DNA of 64,000 nt from Terfezia claveryi (GCA_015179025.1 WHUX01000231.1:1-64000); one strand, 5' to 3'. Shown: positions 47,092 through 58,697, counted from the stretch's first letter. Notes: generated from the letters alone by a model not told the origin. Program-made: numbers and translations.

Positions 47092-47568
47092 ATGGTACGT
47101 TTCTCCACATACCGACACCTGGGAGTGAGGGTGGAATGTTGCGGTAGGAGCTCATACAGGTCACTGAGGTGGCGGAAGACAACAATATAATTACAGCCTC
47201 AATGAGTGCTATCGATTTGCATATACGCCATGGAATACTGACTTGATTGTTACACCCAGGTTCTCGCTGAAGATCTCCTCAACCCCCACCCAGCCGCTGA
47301 GGCTCGCAAGCACAAGATGAAGGTGATGCGTCTTAACTATGCTCACGATACATTTACGGGCTTCTTACTAACGAAAATCTCTCAGACACTTGTGCCTGCC
47401 CCACGGTCCTTCTTCATGGACGTTAAGTGCCCAGGTTGCTTCAACATCACTACCGTCTTCTCTCATGCCCAGACTGTCGTCATTTGCGGCTCTTGCGCTA
47501 CCGTCCTTTGCCAGCCCACCGGAGGAAAGGCCAGACTGACCGAGGGATGCTCTTTTAGGAAGAAGTAG
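47092..47568 (+). CDS. RPS27: 40S ribosomal protein eS27 (S27)
   Basis: Exon 1 is the ATG alone (47092-47094) followed by GTACGT; intron 47095-47259; exon 2 47260-47322; intron 47323-47385; exon 3 47386-47568. The product is 82 residues, the usual length. It reads [20 protein letters not shown], then [20 protein letters not shown], and [20 protein letters not shown], with the four zinc cysteines in CPGC and CGSC. eS27 is a structural protein of the small subunit. The second intron donor is GTGATG, weaker than usual but required to keep the known frame. Confidence 0.95.
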
Positions 47569-50070
47569 AGCACCCGCCAATCTTGTTACAGTAAATTGGG
47601 GGCAACAAAATAAATAATCTGGTTCAACGCTTTTTGTTTTTTTGTACTGCGAGAGTAATGAGATGGGGCTCTTGATTTTCTTTCTTGATTTCGCAACAAA
47701 AATCAGGGTACGGGGTTGGGAGGGGTAAGGGGAGTTTAGGGATCTCGCTCAGTCAAGGTGGTCAGTGGAGATTCGTTCAGAATCGACAATTTGGCATGCA
47801 TCACCATGGCAAATTATCATCACCTATTTTCGTCATCCAACTTTACCAAACCAATCGAAGATTTTTCCAGCAGCAAGAGGAAGAGCTGGAGTCAGAGAGT
47901 CAGAAGTTTAGTCTCGCAAAACTAGATTAATGACGAACCGAACTTGAAACGAAAGCTTTACAATTTCCGACTCTCTCCGACTCTCCGCAGCTTGGTTGGC
48001 ACTCACTCGCCAGTTCTCCCTTTATGTGCAGCCGTCTGCTCTTCTGCTCTTCTGGCTGCATGCTAGGGAAATCTTTCTTTTCTGTATATTTGGCTTTCTC
48101 TACGGTAGACACTTTATCTTTTTATGCATGGCTTGTTATATGGTTTTCTTTTTTGTTTCTTAGGATCTGGTTTCGTTGGGTAACAAAAAGAACAAAATAT
48201 TCAAAAACATCCATGTGCTTTTGATGACATAGAAGCTTGTGCTGAATGGCTTTGAATGGCCGTCATATCATTGTTGCTCCACAGGTGCATTCAGATCTTA
48301 TCCGAGATAGTTACCTGACCGGATCCTTCTCAGTGGGTACATTATTCCTATGAACCTCGTGCCCATGCCTCAGGCCCGGCTACATATACACCACACGTCG
48401 GGACATTGGTTTCAAACGTTAACCAGGGGCTTTTACCAAACTACTTGGTGAGGTATATGCTTGTACTGATATGTATGACCCGGCAGAAGTAGGTATGTAC
48501 CAAGTGTGAGTACGTAATTTGCGTACGGGCCTTGCTTTCGAGACTTACAGTTTGGATAGACATTCCAGTCTGGTAGAACCAAGGGAGTATTGGAGGGTTC
48601 CTAGTCCCCTCCAAAAATTATAGTAGAGATAATAATTGGGGAGTTTACACCACGCAACAAGCATATCACTAACCAGCCTCGAATAATCCTCCATCCTGTT
48701 TCCCTCTTCAAATTTCTTCTTTCGCCATCGTATCAAAATTAAATACTACCCCAGTGTTTATTTGTTTTCAGGAAACAATCTACCAATTTTGTCACTATTC
48801 TCATATGCAACTCTCATAGTTACAAACTCGTACCGGTAAACAATACACCATGTTAATCCCATATTCTTTGTGATTGGCATAACTGCCTTGAGCGTCTTTC
48901 CCCTGTTTTCTTCGCTTCAATATCAAGATAGGCGCTGCTTCAGTCACCATAGTGAAGTCCAATTGAATATTGTATCTTGGTATAATCCCTTTTCTCTAGT
49001 TAAACATTGCATATATCCGGCTAGATACCTGTCGCGCGGAGTTTGCTAACTATCTGAGTGGCAAGCGGGATACAGAAGTGCCACTTGCATCGGTATGAGT
49101 TACCCTGAGATAGATTATTCATGTCTTCTTTGGTATGTGTTCACATGGCTCCTTTGATATGGATATTGTAATGAATGATAATGATGATAAATGCTGGGTT
49201 TGCAGATATTATAGCAAGCAGGAGTCGTTTTTATCCTTGCTAGCCTGAGATACATTATACAAACGCTGTTGATTGTGAAAAACATAAACATCTGTTGGGT
49301 ATGGATGCGGGAATTTAGGGGCAATGGATTTATGAGCAGTGTAGGTGCAGGAGTCGTACATATTAGAATATCTATGTCGTTTAAGCTACTTAGTTTAGGC
49401 AAGAAATAATGGTGAGGTATGAGGTGTATAAAGGAACAGCTGATATTTATTGCTCTCGTAGATGTACTTCTACGCACCCAGAATCATTGGAACATCATTG
49501 AAGCAGAAGTCGGTGACTTCTGTTTTGGAAACTTCAATGAAAAAGTTATAAGTTCCTTTGGTTCATATGTTTCAAAACTTCAGATTGGACTATAAGAAGC
49601 AGTTGCTACTGTAGATTTTAGGTGATATAGAAGAGAAAACCAGTTCATCTAGACCAAGGTTTAAAGGAAAGAAACACCAACAAAAATGAAGCTTGCAAGC
49701 AGCATGAAGAGTGTTCTGGATAGGCTTCTGAGGGTATTCATCCACTGGTATTCTATGCTGCTATATTATTGGTTTCTTTTGGTCTTGGCCAAAGATTCTG
49801 TGGTTGATTACCAATGATCCACGCGTAGGCGTGGCAAAAGAAAAACAGATGGTAGGCTGAAAGAGTTCAGGAAGATATATGGAATTGGGTACGAGAAAGG
49901 GGGGACAAGGATGGGGAGGAGGGGTAAGGGGGGAGAGAAAGGAGATGGAGGAAGGTTGTCTGAAGATGCTACTGTAGGACTGGGATAAACGGGAATTATG
50001 CAAGGATCACCAGAAGGGAAAGTGACCGAAAGGGCACATATAAGCGACTAGATAGATAGATCTTGACAAT
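47569..50070. other. Gene-free stretch downstream of eS27
   Basis: 3' UTR of the ribosomal protein gene, then 2.3 kb with no recognised gene. A G-rich run (GGGGGGACAAGGATGGGGAG) lies near 49900-49940. Confidence 0.5.
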
Positions 50071-50195
50071 AGAGTACTGGAACCATAGTATCAAGACTAT
50101 AGCGATCTCTAGATAACTCTATTATTGCTACTTTGAGAATATACACGATCTCTTCTCTTCACAATTCCTTGCTCATATAACCTCGTAATCTTATA
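50071..50195 (+). repeat. Truncated copia LTR (3' part only)
   Basis: Matches, in plus orientation, the last 125 bp or so of the copia LTR at 15815-16105: GACTATAGCGAT, CTAGATAACTCT, AATATACACGATC, CCTCGTAATCTTATA. No matching partner or internal region nearby. Confidence 0.75.
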
Positions 50196-50710
50196 GCTAC
50201 GACTGAGACTTACCTCTATATCAGTGTTTCATACCACAGCCTCTAAGTCTTGCAATAGCCATGTACTTGGGCCTCGCACCTGTGCTTGGGGTCATGGACC
50301 CTCTACATTTTTATTATTATGGATCATGAAGGTACTAAATACTCTGGGGTCGATCGACTCTTTCCAACTGCTGTTTTAAATTCCAAACTCCCTTCGCAAC
50401 TCCCCAAGTATCCACGAAGTCCTAGTCACCAACTGTACTCTGGTTTGCACTATAAATTGGAACGATAAGATTGAAATGCAATGATTCAGGGAAAATTCGT
50501 GCCCGCTCAAACTTTAACTTAAGCGGAGACAATTATATGACACCGGAACCGTTCCATCGACCACCACATTAATAGAGTTAAAATAGGTTTTATAAGGGCG
50601 ATACATATTTGAAATATAACTGTACAACGCAAATAGTGGTGCGACGTAAGCAAAATGAAGAACGGACTGCAAAAACAACTATCGATGAACACCTGATGGA
50701 AATATGGAGT
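50196..50710. other. Gene-free stretch
   Basis: Nothing recognised. Confidence 0.4.
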
Positions 50711-51097
50711 CTAGTAAGGCCTTGTTCTTCTACATTCGAAATCCACAAAACTCGAACGTATCATGATAATAGGACAATATAAAGATACAAGATCCGACAG
50801 GAAATCCCCCAAGGTGTTGTTCCTTGCTCGGTACCCACAAGGCAGATTTTTCGTAACTTTTGTCTCATTCTCCATTCTATACATGACAAAAATCGGCTCC
50901 CAAAAAAATCCCACGAAGTCTCCTAGGCCATTTTTGCTTTCCTCTTGGTGCTCATTCATAACCCGGGGATATTCTATATAATAGCCAGGAAAGATGTCAC
51001 TATCCTGGCTTTGTAATTTCATTACCCAAAGTTGATCCTTGAGTGGCCTTTTCCAAATGGTGGCTGTGCCTACTGGGCTCGTCCTATCAATTCCCAT
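50711..51097 (-). CDS. Orphan reading frame beside the kinase relic
   Basis: 128 codons, ATG to stop, with mixed protein-like composition (LKDQLWVMKLQSQDSDIF, YYIEYPRVMNEHQEES). It follows the kinase relic on the same strand and may be a former C-terminal extension of it or a chance frame. No family recognised. Confidence 0.25.
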   Translation of the reverse strand: MGIDRTSPVGTATIWKRPLKDQLWVMKLQSQDSDIFPGYYIEYPRVMNEHQEESKNGLGDFVGFFWEPIFVMYRMENETKVTKNLPCGYRARNNTLGDFLSDLVSLYCPIIMIRSSFVDFECRRTRPY

Positions 51098-51099
51098 TA

Positions 51100-51861
51100 G
51101 CTATAGGTGTAATAAGTCCCTAAGGCAAAGAAGTAAATGTACGATGGGCCAGTAGTGATCGTCGTACTGTGCTTGTCACAGCTGTTCACCTTTTTCATGT
51201 ACTACCTGAACATTTCCTGTCTCCAACTTGCCGTCAGGGTCCTCGGGTTCCCGCTTATAACACCTTTCACTGACGCGGATACTAGCCTCACTTAGGCCCT
51301 TTTCCATCAAATCCTATCGCGGACCCGGTTTACCAGAGACCCAATATCGGATTGCATCATTTCGAATGTAGATTCTGCCGGTCAACAACTTGAACAAAAT
51401 ATAGCCCACCGACCATTAGTTTGCACCTGAGGTAAGGTGTGTGGCGTCATCATTCAAATGTTCCAGAGCCATATGGTTGATACATCGACCTTCTGGAGTC
51501 TTTATTTCCGTTAATACCGAAATCACTGATCTAGATTTAGAGCCAACCGTCTTACCTCCGAGAAACAAAGAGATTGTTAGTATTCTTTAGGCAAGGCAAA
51601 AAGGAACAACTAGATTACCACCGGCGTATGCAAATTTTGAACAGTTTCAATGCCTCAAAAAGCTGTTGTGTTACATTCCTTCTGACCATGAAAAATTCCG
51701 TGTATCCATCCCCATCTGATCTCGATTTTTATCATATGTTCCTCAACAATATAGCTATATTTCTCATCCCACAGAGAGCCCAAGTCAGCCCTACAAAATA
51801 GGATGGGTTTAACTGTTGTCAGGATTAGTATGACTAGTACTATATTATTAGACGGAAGCAT
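51100..51861 (-). pseudogene. Relic of a third kinase of the A/B family
   Basis: Minus strand: GSLWDEKYSYIVEEHM aligns with kinase A GVSADANYFYLIQEDM (hinge region). Further on, IKTPEGRCINHMALEHL aligns with the activation-segment end, WSVGYILFKLLTGRIYI with DSWSVGCILYRVLTGADIF, and MEKGLSEASI with MSKGLSETGI. The catalytic loop is not visible and at least three stops occur. Confidence 0.6.
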
Positions 51862-52917
51862 TCATAGAGAAACTGCTGGCGTGTACACAAACCCGGAGGA
51901 AAGTCAGGCTGCTATTTTTTTGGTATTGCAAATTTGAATGAAAACTTATTTGTATGCCATTCCGTTAATGTCGCTGCACACAGTCCTGAGAATATGAATA
52001 GGATTTGATTGTGTGACTGGGACTTTACTAACTTTTCCAAAGAAACTTTACTGGCGGAACTTGACCCGGTTGACCCTTATCATACAAAGAAGCATCTCGA
52101 CAATTATGTATATACAAAAAGTAGTCAGCTAATATTTTGAATGTAAATAGGATGTGGCTGTAGTCTCATGCCAAGACCCATCTGCTAAGGGCCCCGAGAA
52201 AATGCCACCTCCCACTTTTTGACCTTTTAATCTGACCACCACCAACCACGAAGTCCTCTCCCACCTACTATCCCATCCGCCAAAAATACACCCGTGTACA
52301 CCTAACCCAACGGCCTCCATGGGTGCTCAAAGCCATGGAACCTCGAAACCGTCATGCACAAAGTAACCACCTAGGTACCTCACCTCTCTTCCCAACCACG
52401 ACTCGTCAACTTGGCCTCCTCTCGACTCCCCACCCAAAGCCACTACCACTATAGATCGCAGAACCCTAGCCTAAAAGTAACCCTCAACGAGATAAACGGA
52501 TAGCCGGCTTCTTATCCTTATTACTGCCACATATCTACTTTGAAAAACCAGATTTGTTGATGATGATTAATAACCGCCTAGAGTCGCAGGCAGAACATTC
52601 CAACAAGACTAATTTTAGCCGATTGTTAGGGTTAAACCAATCGGACTAGGGTTAAACTTACTACTCAGTTTAAAACACCTAATAACAATCCTCTACCGAG
52701 GGGCTAGTGCAAGCCAAACTAAACAACACACTCTGTCATGAACTACAAAATTGCTAGTCTGGCTTAGTCTGGCTTCACAAAGTTGCTAGGGTTTCTTTTA
52801 TGACTTTTATCGCAAACTCGTTGAGCGCATAAATTCAAGTTCAGGGTAATGCCGATAAGTCCTGGGAAATCCCCCCAAAAAAGGATTCCGGATATGTAAT
52901 ACCTAACGAGGCAGGTA
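51862..52917. other. Gene-free stretch
   Basis: No gene. At 52619-52645 the word CCGATTG / CAATCGG brackets TTAGGGTTAAAC, and TAGGGTTAAAC recurs at 52651. At 52754-52775 AGTCTGGCTT occurs twice, recalling the foldback element termini. Confidence 0.45.
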
Positions 52918-53096
52918 CAGTATCAGACGGTACAACCGGTCAGACGGAACAACCGGTCAGCTAACCTAGGTGGGTATAAGGGGGCTTGGTAGGCGCAAAG
53001 GAAGGGAAGCAAGAACAGTTAGTTTGGTCGGTGCACGAAAGTTGTTAGCAGGTTAACCTTGACAGGTTAGCTGACCGGTTGTACCGTCTGATACTG
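52918..53096. mobile_element. 179-bp MITE with TA target duplication
   Basis: Left end CAGTATCAGACGGTACAACC and right end GGTTGTACCGTCTGATACTG are perfect inverted repeats that extend inward through GGTCAGCTAACCT. The left arm has a 17-bp internal duplication (ACGGTACAACCGGTCAG, then ACGGAACAACCGGTCAG). TA flanks both ends (52916-52917, 53097-53098). A Tc1/mariner-type non-autonomous element about 320 bp before the Crinkler start codon. Confidence 0.85.
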
Positions 53097-53418
53097 TAGG
53101 TAAGTCCTCCGGTAACAGTAAATTCAAAATAAAATAAAACAATCATGTGACACATTCATTCGCTAGAATCATATTAGTCACACTATAGGTACAGAGTAGT
53201 CACTAGTCAGTAGCGCCTTATGTAATCTGGACGGAGTTAGCACATAGAGGCTTGGCATGAGCCTAGCGTTCGGCCTGTGGTTATCATAAGATTTTTGCCT
53301 ACATTCTCACTGCAACCAGACTACATTCTCACATCTCTCAGCCCATCTCCCATCTACATACACACGGATCCTTGTTACCTTCACCCTTTCACACCTTCCC
53401 ACCCCCCTTTATCACTAA

Positions 53419-55406
53419 ATGCCCCGGCTTTTCTGTCAAGTCTGGGGTGACTCGGATGCCGAATGCTTTCCAGTAACGGTTGACGGAGAAGTTACGGTTG
53501 GAGAGCTCAAAGAACTCATCAAGATAAAGAAGCCAAATGGTTTTAAACATATTGATGCAGATCATCTCAAACTCTGGAAATGGAATAAACCCGACATGGT
53601 TACAGACTCGGACCTGGATAGCAACACTGTGCTGAATCCGATGGTCAAAATCGATGGTATTTTCAAAAATGACCCTCCTCAAGAAGCGTGCGTTTATATC
53701 ATCATTAAGACTCCTGGGCCTGGTAAGTGAGACTCATTTCCTTCTTGAGTACGCCTATTTGCTAATGTACTGTCGTGGTTAAAGTGACTAGTGCTGGTAA
53801 GTAACACTTATTTACCTCCGAGGAAGCCTTACCCAGACTAAGTAGGATTCGGATTTCGTTTTCTTTGCAATCCATTAGTCTGGTTGGCACAAGCCTCTCG
53901 TAAGGCTTGTGCCAACCAGACTAGCAATCCATTATACTGGAACTAATCGAACAATCTCATAGGACCGCTAGTTGAAGCGAAGCGTCCACTCAATGTTGTC
54001 GACGAGCGAGAGCGGGACATTAAGCGAAGGAAAAACATCGCGCCTTCCGCAGCAGCCCAGCCATCGCAAGTGAGCAAGTTTCAAGAGGATCAGGATCTCT
54101 ATTTTGCATGCCCACGTCCTCCGCACCGAGAGTACCCGCTTCCTTTAATACTGCTTGATAGGGTTTTTGCCAAATTCCTTGATGATTGCAGGGACGTTGA
54201 ACCAACGGAGAAGGCATATGAATGTGCTAGACGCCTGAAAGACAGTATGAGCCAGTTCTATTGTAATGAACATGATCGTGCTCAAACATGTCGGGCTATG
54301 TTGAATCATGCTGGGTTTGCCATACAGGCTACCTATTCCGGTAACACAAAGTACATGACAGATGGCCATACAACCTGCAATTCTCGCCCGACTGTCATAT
54401 TAGAGGTGAAGAATGAAGTTGGAGTTGCAGGTGTGTGATTTTTTGTCATAATCGAGAAAAAGTATACTAATGTTAAGAGACTACAGGTGCAGAGCCTTTC
54501 TTCCAGTCACTTTATTATTATTATTATTTTGTTCGAGATCCTGGACTGTGGAGAAATGGACGCTCAATCTATCCGTGCTTCATTGTTTCTCTCGTCGGTG
54601 CTCAGATTTCCTTTGCGGGTGTTGCCTACACGCAGCGAGTTACTGCTGAAGCGTTTGGTTCTGCGGCAATGGATTTTCACAGCTCAAACGAAGCAGGATA
54701 TTATGAGCTTGCTCGCAAGCTCACTGCTCTAAAGATAGCTCAGGATGCCCTGTTCGATCGCTATATCAACGAAGGTCCCGCACATACCCTCCAGAATCTA
54801 ACTATCCCAGATATCCCCAACATCTTCCCATACCAAGAAACTTTTGTTCACCTTGGTAACCGTCAACTACAGAAGTTCACGTATGTTAAGGCACTCATGG
54901 TGAATTCGAACGCGCTGATATTCCAAGGGCGGACTGATGCCAATCAGGTTATCTGTCTCAAGTTCGTTCGTCAATATGGAAAAGATGTTCATATTTGGTG
55001 CGCAAATAAAGGGTTCGCCCCTGAATTGTTGGGGTTCGAAAAGCTTCATGGAGGGTGGTTCATGGTTGTGATGGAGCTTCTGGATGAGTCGTGGAGGGTA
55101 CTGAACGAGGCTAGCGTGAAAACCGAGAGCATCCCGGAGCTTGAGGGAAAAATTTGTTCTGCTATTACCAAGCTTCATGAATCTGGCATGGTCCACGGCG
55201 ATATTCGGGAGATGAATATTCTGGTAAATGACAAAAATGAGTTCATGCTCATCGACTATGACTGGGCGGGAACTCATGGACAGGTAACGTATCCAAGGAA
55301 TATTAACTTAGACCCCATTCTCGGACGACCTTCAGGTATCTGCTATGGCTCTCTTATTCTTCCTGAGCACGACATCAAAATGGTCGACAATCTGTTTGTT
55401 GTTTAA
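53419..55406 (+). CDS. Crinkler (CRN)-type protein with kinase-like C-terminus
   Basis: Four exons: 53419-53722, a 12-bp microexon 53785-53796, 53963-54430, 54487-55406; introns 62, 166 and 56 bp; 567 residues. Residues 1-97 (MPRLFCQVWGDSDAECFPV, VGELKELIKIKKP, DADHLKLWKW, NDPPQEACVYIIIK) match the ubiquitin-like Crinkler N-terminal domain known from oomycete effectors and many fungi. The middle is unassigned. The C-terminal third is a protein-kinase-like fold: HGDIREMNIL at about 497 (HRD replaced by HGD, Asp kept) and DYDWAG at about 518 in place of DFG, as in CRN-linked kinase domains. No signal peptide is seen. All four exons share one frame. The first donor GTAAGT, microexon acceptor TTAAAG and donor GTAAGT are clear. 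The role is unknown: effector or internal conflict protein. Confidence 0.85.
53877..53923. mobile_element. 47-bp foldback element in Crinkler intron 2
   Basis: A perfect 20-bp stem (AGTCTGGTTGGCACAAGCCT / AGGCTTGTGCCAACCAGACT) with loop CTCGTA. It is flanked by the 10-bp direct repeat GCAATCCATT (53867-53876, 53924-53933), which looks like a target duplication. A half copy lies at 40912-40936. Confidence 0.75.
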
Positions 55407-55454
55407 CGAGGGTAATCATTGGATCAAATAGTCAGAAAGATTCGTGCACAGCTT

Positions 55455-55559
55455 TCACGGTGATTTCTTGTCTCTATAAGTTAACCCTCTTCTATTGTTT
55501 CATAGGGTCACGGTGATTTGTTGTCTATATTAGCTACCCCTCTTAATTGTTTCATAGAG
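55455..55559. repeat. Two-copy 52-bp tandem duplication
   Basis: TCACGGTGATTTCTTGTCTC to GTTTCATAGG and TCACGGTGATTTGTTGTCTA to GTTTCATAGAG, about 85% alike by eye, just downstream of the Crinkler stop. Confidence 0.75.
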
Positions 55560-55681
55560 TTTATCGTGGGGGCTGCTTATATGTGGGTTTATTTCTGTGA
55601 CTTGCCCACCAGTAATAGTACCACATGGTATGTAGCGTCCATCTCATTTTTGTTTTCTTTATTAACTCAGTATTTGTGTTA

Positions 55682-56030
55682 CAGTAAACTCCCGCTTATA
55701 AGCATACGATACTTATAAACGAACATATCCTTATTTTCTCCCGTATATCGGGAGAAAATCACATAAATGATAAAAAAGACCAAGAAATGGGTATTAGGAC
55801 TGATGTAAGAACTTTATCACCATCTGCTGAATTTTTTAGGCGTTTACATGCTGCAAAACAGCCCTCAATTTGACGTCGTTCTCTTTGCAATATCACTTCC
55901 AACTTGCTTGTTTCTCTATCAGACTGCAGGGGATATGCATTAAAACCTTTCCAAAGCATCAACATCAGTTGATCGGAATCCACCCGGGTTTCCGGGTGGC
56001 TTATCATAGCCCCTTTAATGGGCCGGCATA
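55682..56030 (-). other. Possible end of a pogo/Fot1-type DNA transposon
   Basis: CAGTAAACTCCCGCTTATAA after a TA is typical of pogo-type terminal repeats, and ATCGGGAGAAAAT/ATTTTCTCCCGTAT forms a hairpin just inside. A minus-strand frame (56007-55759, SKLEVILQRERRQIEGCFAA) could be a transposase C-terminus. The opposite end was not found. Confidence 0.35.
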
Positions 56031-56517
56031 GGAGTAATGAGTATTATTAAATAAAAAAAATCCAAAAAAAAATCGGCTTGATGGGGAACACGAGGGGTTG
56101 GCTCAGACTCAGACCTTCATTCTCAGCTGGTATGAAGGTATTGAGTATACGGTCCTTAATATCTCTATCTATGAACCAGGATGTTTAATCCCGTGCCATG
56201 TGGACTTGGGATTCGCCGCTGCTAGTCTGGAATTTCTTGTCGCTAACTCTCTGACCACGCCTGACGTTGTATACTTCTAGCAGATGTGGACATGTTGTGG
56301 TGGGTATCATTGATTTACAATAGGCCTTTCTGGGAATGGTAGAGGTTGTTTCCCTATTACCAAAAGTGAATATGTACATAGGGATTGGTGCTAACAGCGA
56401 GGAGATTTGAACCCCAATCGGGGACAAGAAACATGAATAATTGGTAAGCTCATTGCGAATATGTAACATGAAATCTGATACCTAAATGACGTAACGACAT
56501 AGCAACATCAAAGTGAG
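56031..56517. other. Gene-free stretch
   Basis: Nothing recognised beyond A-runs near 56050-56070. Confidence 0.4.
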
Positions 56518-57290
56518 CTACAAAAGCAAGTATAAAGTCGGACATATAGAAACAACCACCAGATAGAATATCCAGCTCAGTGTAACCAGGTACCGGGGAG
56601 GGTCCCACAGGTTACGCTTCCGATGACGAGCAGCGGTCTCTCCGCCCCTCCCTTTTCCCAGTTGCATTTCGGCGCTCAAGAACTCAAGAAGGAACCTTAG
56701 GTAAGTATGTAGCTGCCAAGCTAGTCTCGACCCCGACCGCTCCAAGAAAAAAAAAAAAAAAGTACCCAAGGACCCAAGGACACAAGTAGCTACGTGTTCT
56801 CGGTCCCAGGTAGCAGTATAAGTTGAGGCTAAACTGAAGAGAGTGCGCAGTTGATATACGAAAGAGAATGGAGTATCACAGTAGTACTGATCTTTAAGAT
56901 GAGACCAGATTTCGTGTGGTGAATCAAACTTAGAGATGACCTTCAGTATAGGATTGCTGATAACCTGTATTAGTATAAGAATAGCTTGATTTTCCATTGC
57001 TGCAAAGAGTTCTTTCTCTTTTTGTATCATATCTATTGTAGGTTTAAGTCCTTTAATAATAAGTTTTTTACAACCAATATCTCTCATAATCATCTTAACA
57101 GTATTAGCTCAGTCTTTGTAGTTGTCTTTACTGGTAAGTGACTCAATATTATTGAGCTTAACTAGAATAGGTTTAAAGTCTTTTAGTGGTTAGAAGATAG
57201 AGAGTATAGCCTTTCCTTTACTATTAGAACTAGATTCTAAACTAGATACTATTATATAGATATATATAGAAGAGAAAAAAAATGTAAGAA
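56518..57290 (-). pseudogene. Copia gag relic with foreign sequence carrying an A-run
   Basis: Minus strand: KPILVKLNNIESLTSKDNY, MIMRDIGCKKLIIKGLKP, ISNPILKVISKFDSPHEIW, HLKDQYYCDTPFSFVYQLRT follow a copia gag (DUF4219/UBN2 type); a TGG has become TGA just before the MIMRD segment. Past about 56830 homology ends and unrelated sequence begins; an A15 run at 56747-56761 (plus strand) lies near the boundary and could mark the tail of an inserted retroposon. Confidence 0.6.
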
Positions 57291-58697
57291 AGTTATTAAG
57301 TAGTTCTGAGCTATTTCGAGCTCATAACCTATTAAAAGGTTACAATAAGTAAAGGTATTATAGTAGAAATTATAGAGGTTGTAGCAGTAGATAGTAGTAT
57401 AATAAAGTAGAGAATACAATCAAGTAGAAGTATAAGAGAGCAGATAGTAGAACTATATCTAGAGTAGATAGTCTATTAAGTCTAATTAAGAAGTATATAA
57501 AACTAAATATAGAAGAAAAAATCTTATATATAGTAGTACAAGTTAAAAGTAAGGATTTAGTAAGAAAGTCTAAATTATATAACCTAAAAATAGTATATCA
57601 TATATATATGAATGATGTTGAATATATAGAAGTATATAACTAAGACAGTAATATAAGTTAACAAATATAATAGAAAGTTATAGAAGAGATAATCATTAAG
57701 TCATGACAACTGAGATAAGTAAGCAGTAACCTTAAGTAGTAAAGTAGTATTATATAATAATAATAAATACCTAGTTAGGAAAGTAAGTAGAGATAATAAA
57801 TATATAAAGGATGCATAAATGTATATGAATGAAATAATACAGAAGTCCTTAATCAGGTAGCAAATGTTTATATTAGATATTAGTATAATAGAGAAGTAAT
57901 TGTAAGAAAGAACAATGTAAAATATAGAGATACTTAATTATATCTAAAGGAAATGATTATTTTTAATAATTAGTAGTTAGTTGAAAAAGTTCTTTAGTAA
58001 TATATCTAATATAGATTAGTAATTAACTTTATAAAGTCTAAATTCTATGTCAAAAAGACCTTATTTTTCAATTATATTGTCAATAGTTAACAAGTCCAAA
58101 TAGAAGTCTCTAAGCTTAGAACTATATTCCAGTATCCTATTATTATAAACAAAAAAGAGGTACAAGTATTTTTAAACTTTACTAATTATTATCATTAATT
58201 TATTATTAATTATAGTACTAAAGTATATCCTCTAATTGACTTGATAAAAGATGATTTTTTTAGTTAAAGATATCAGCAATAACAAGCCTTTAAAGACTTT
58301 CAAAAATAATTTCTCATTATACTCATTCTCATATAGTTTGATAGATAACTTGATATAATTATAAAGACGAATACTAGTAATCAAGCTATTAATAGTATCT
58401 CTTTTCAATATTATATTATCAATAGAAGAAAGTAGCTTCATCTTATTGAATACTATATAAAAACCTTTACAATAGCTTAATACAATTAGCCTATTTATAA
58501 TAAAGAATTGTTTGAAATTGTAGATTATTTTTGAAAGTGGTAAGACTAGTTAGTAGATATTCAGGTAAATATCTATACTAACTACCAAGAGTTATAATAC
58601 TTTAATACAAAATAGAAGTTTAACTCCTATTAAGCCTCTTAGTACCTTCATATGTCTAAATTTATCTATAATATTTACTATAGACCTAGTTTGAAGA
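57291..58697. other. AT-rich decayed repeat
   Basis: Strongly AT-rich with TAGTAT/TATAGT words throughout and no long frame, as in extensively mutated transposons. Origin not recognisable. Confidence 0.6.

Noticed and set aside
49115..49477. 120-codon minus-strand frame
   Set aside because: AT-rich context, His/Tyr/Ser-rich composition and no domain; likely chance.
52625..52662. Telomere-like TTAGGGTTA words
   Set aside because: Only two isolated, non-tandem copies; no interstitial telomere array.
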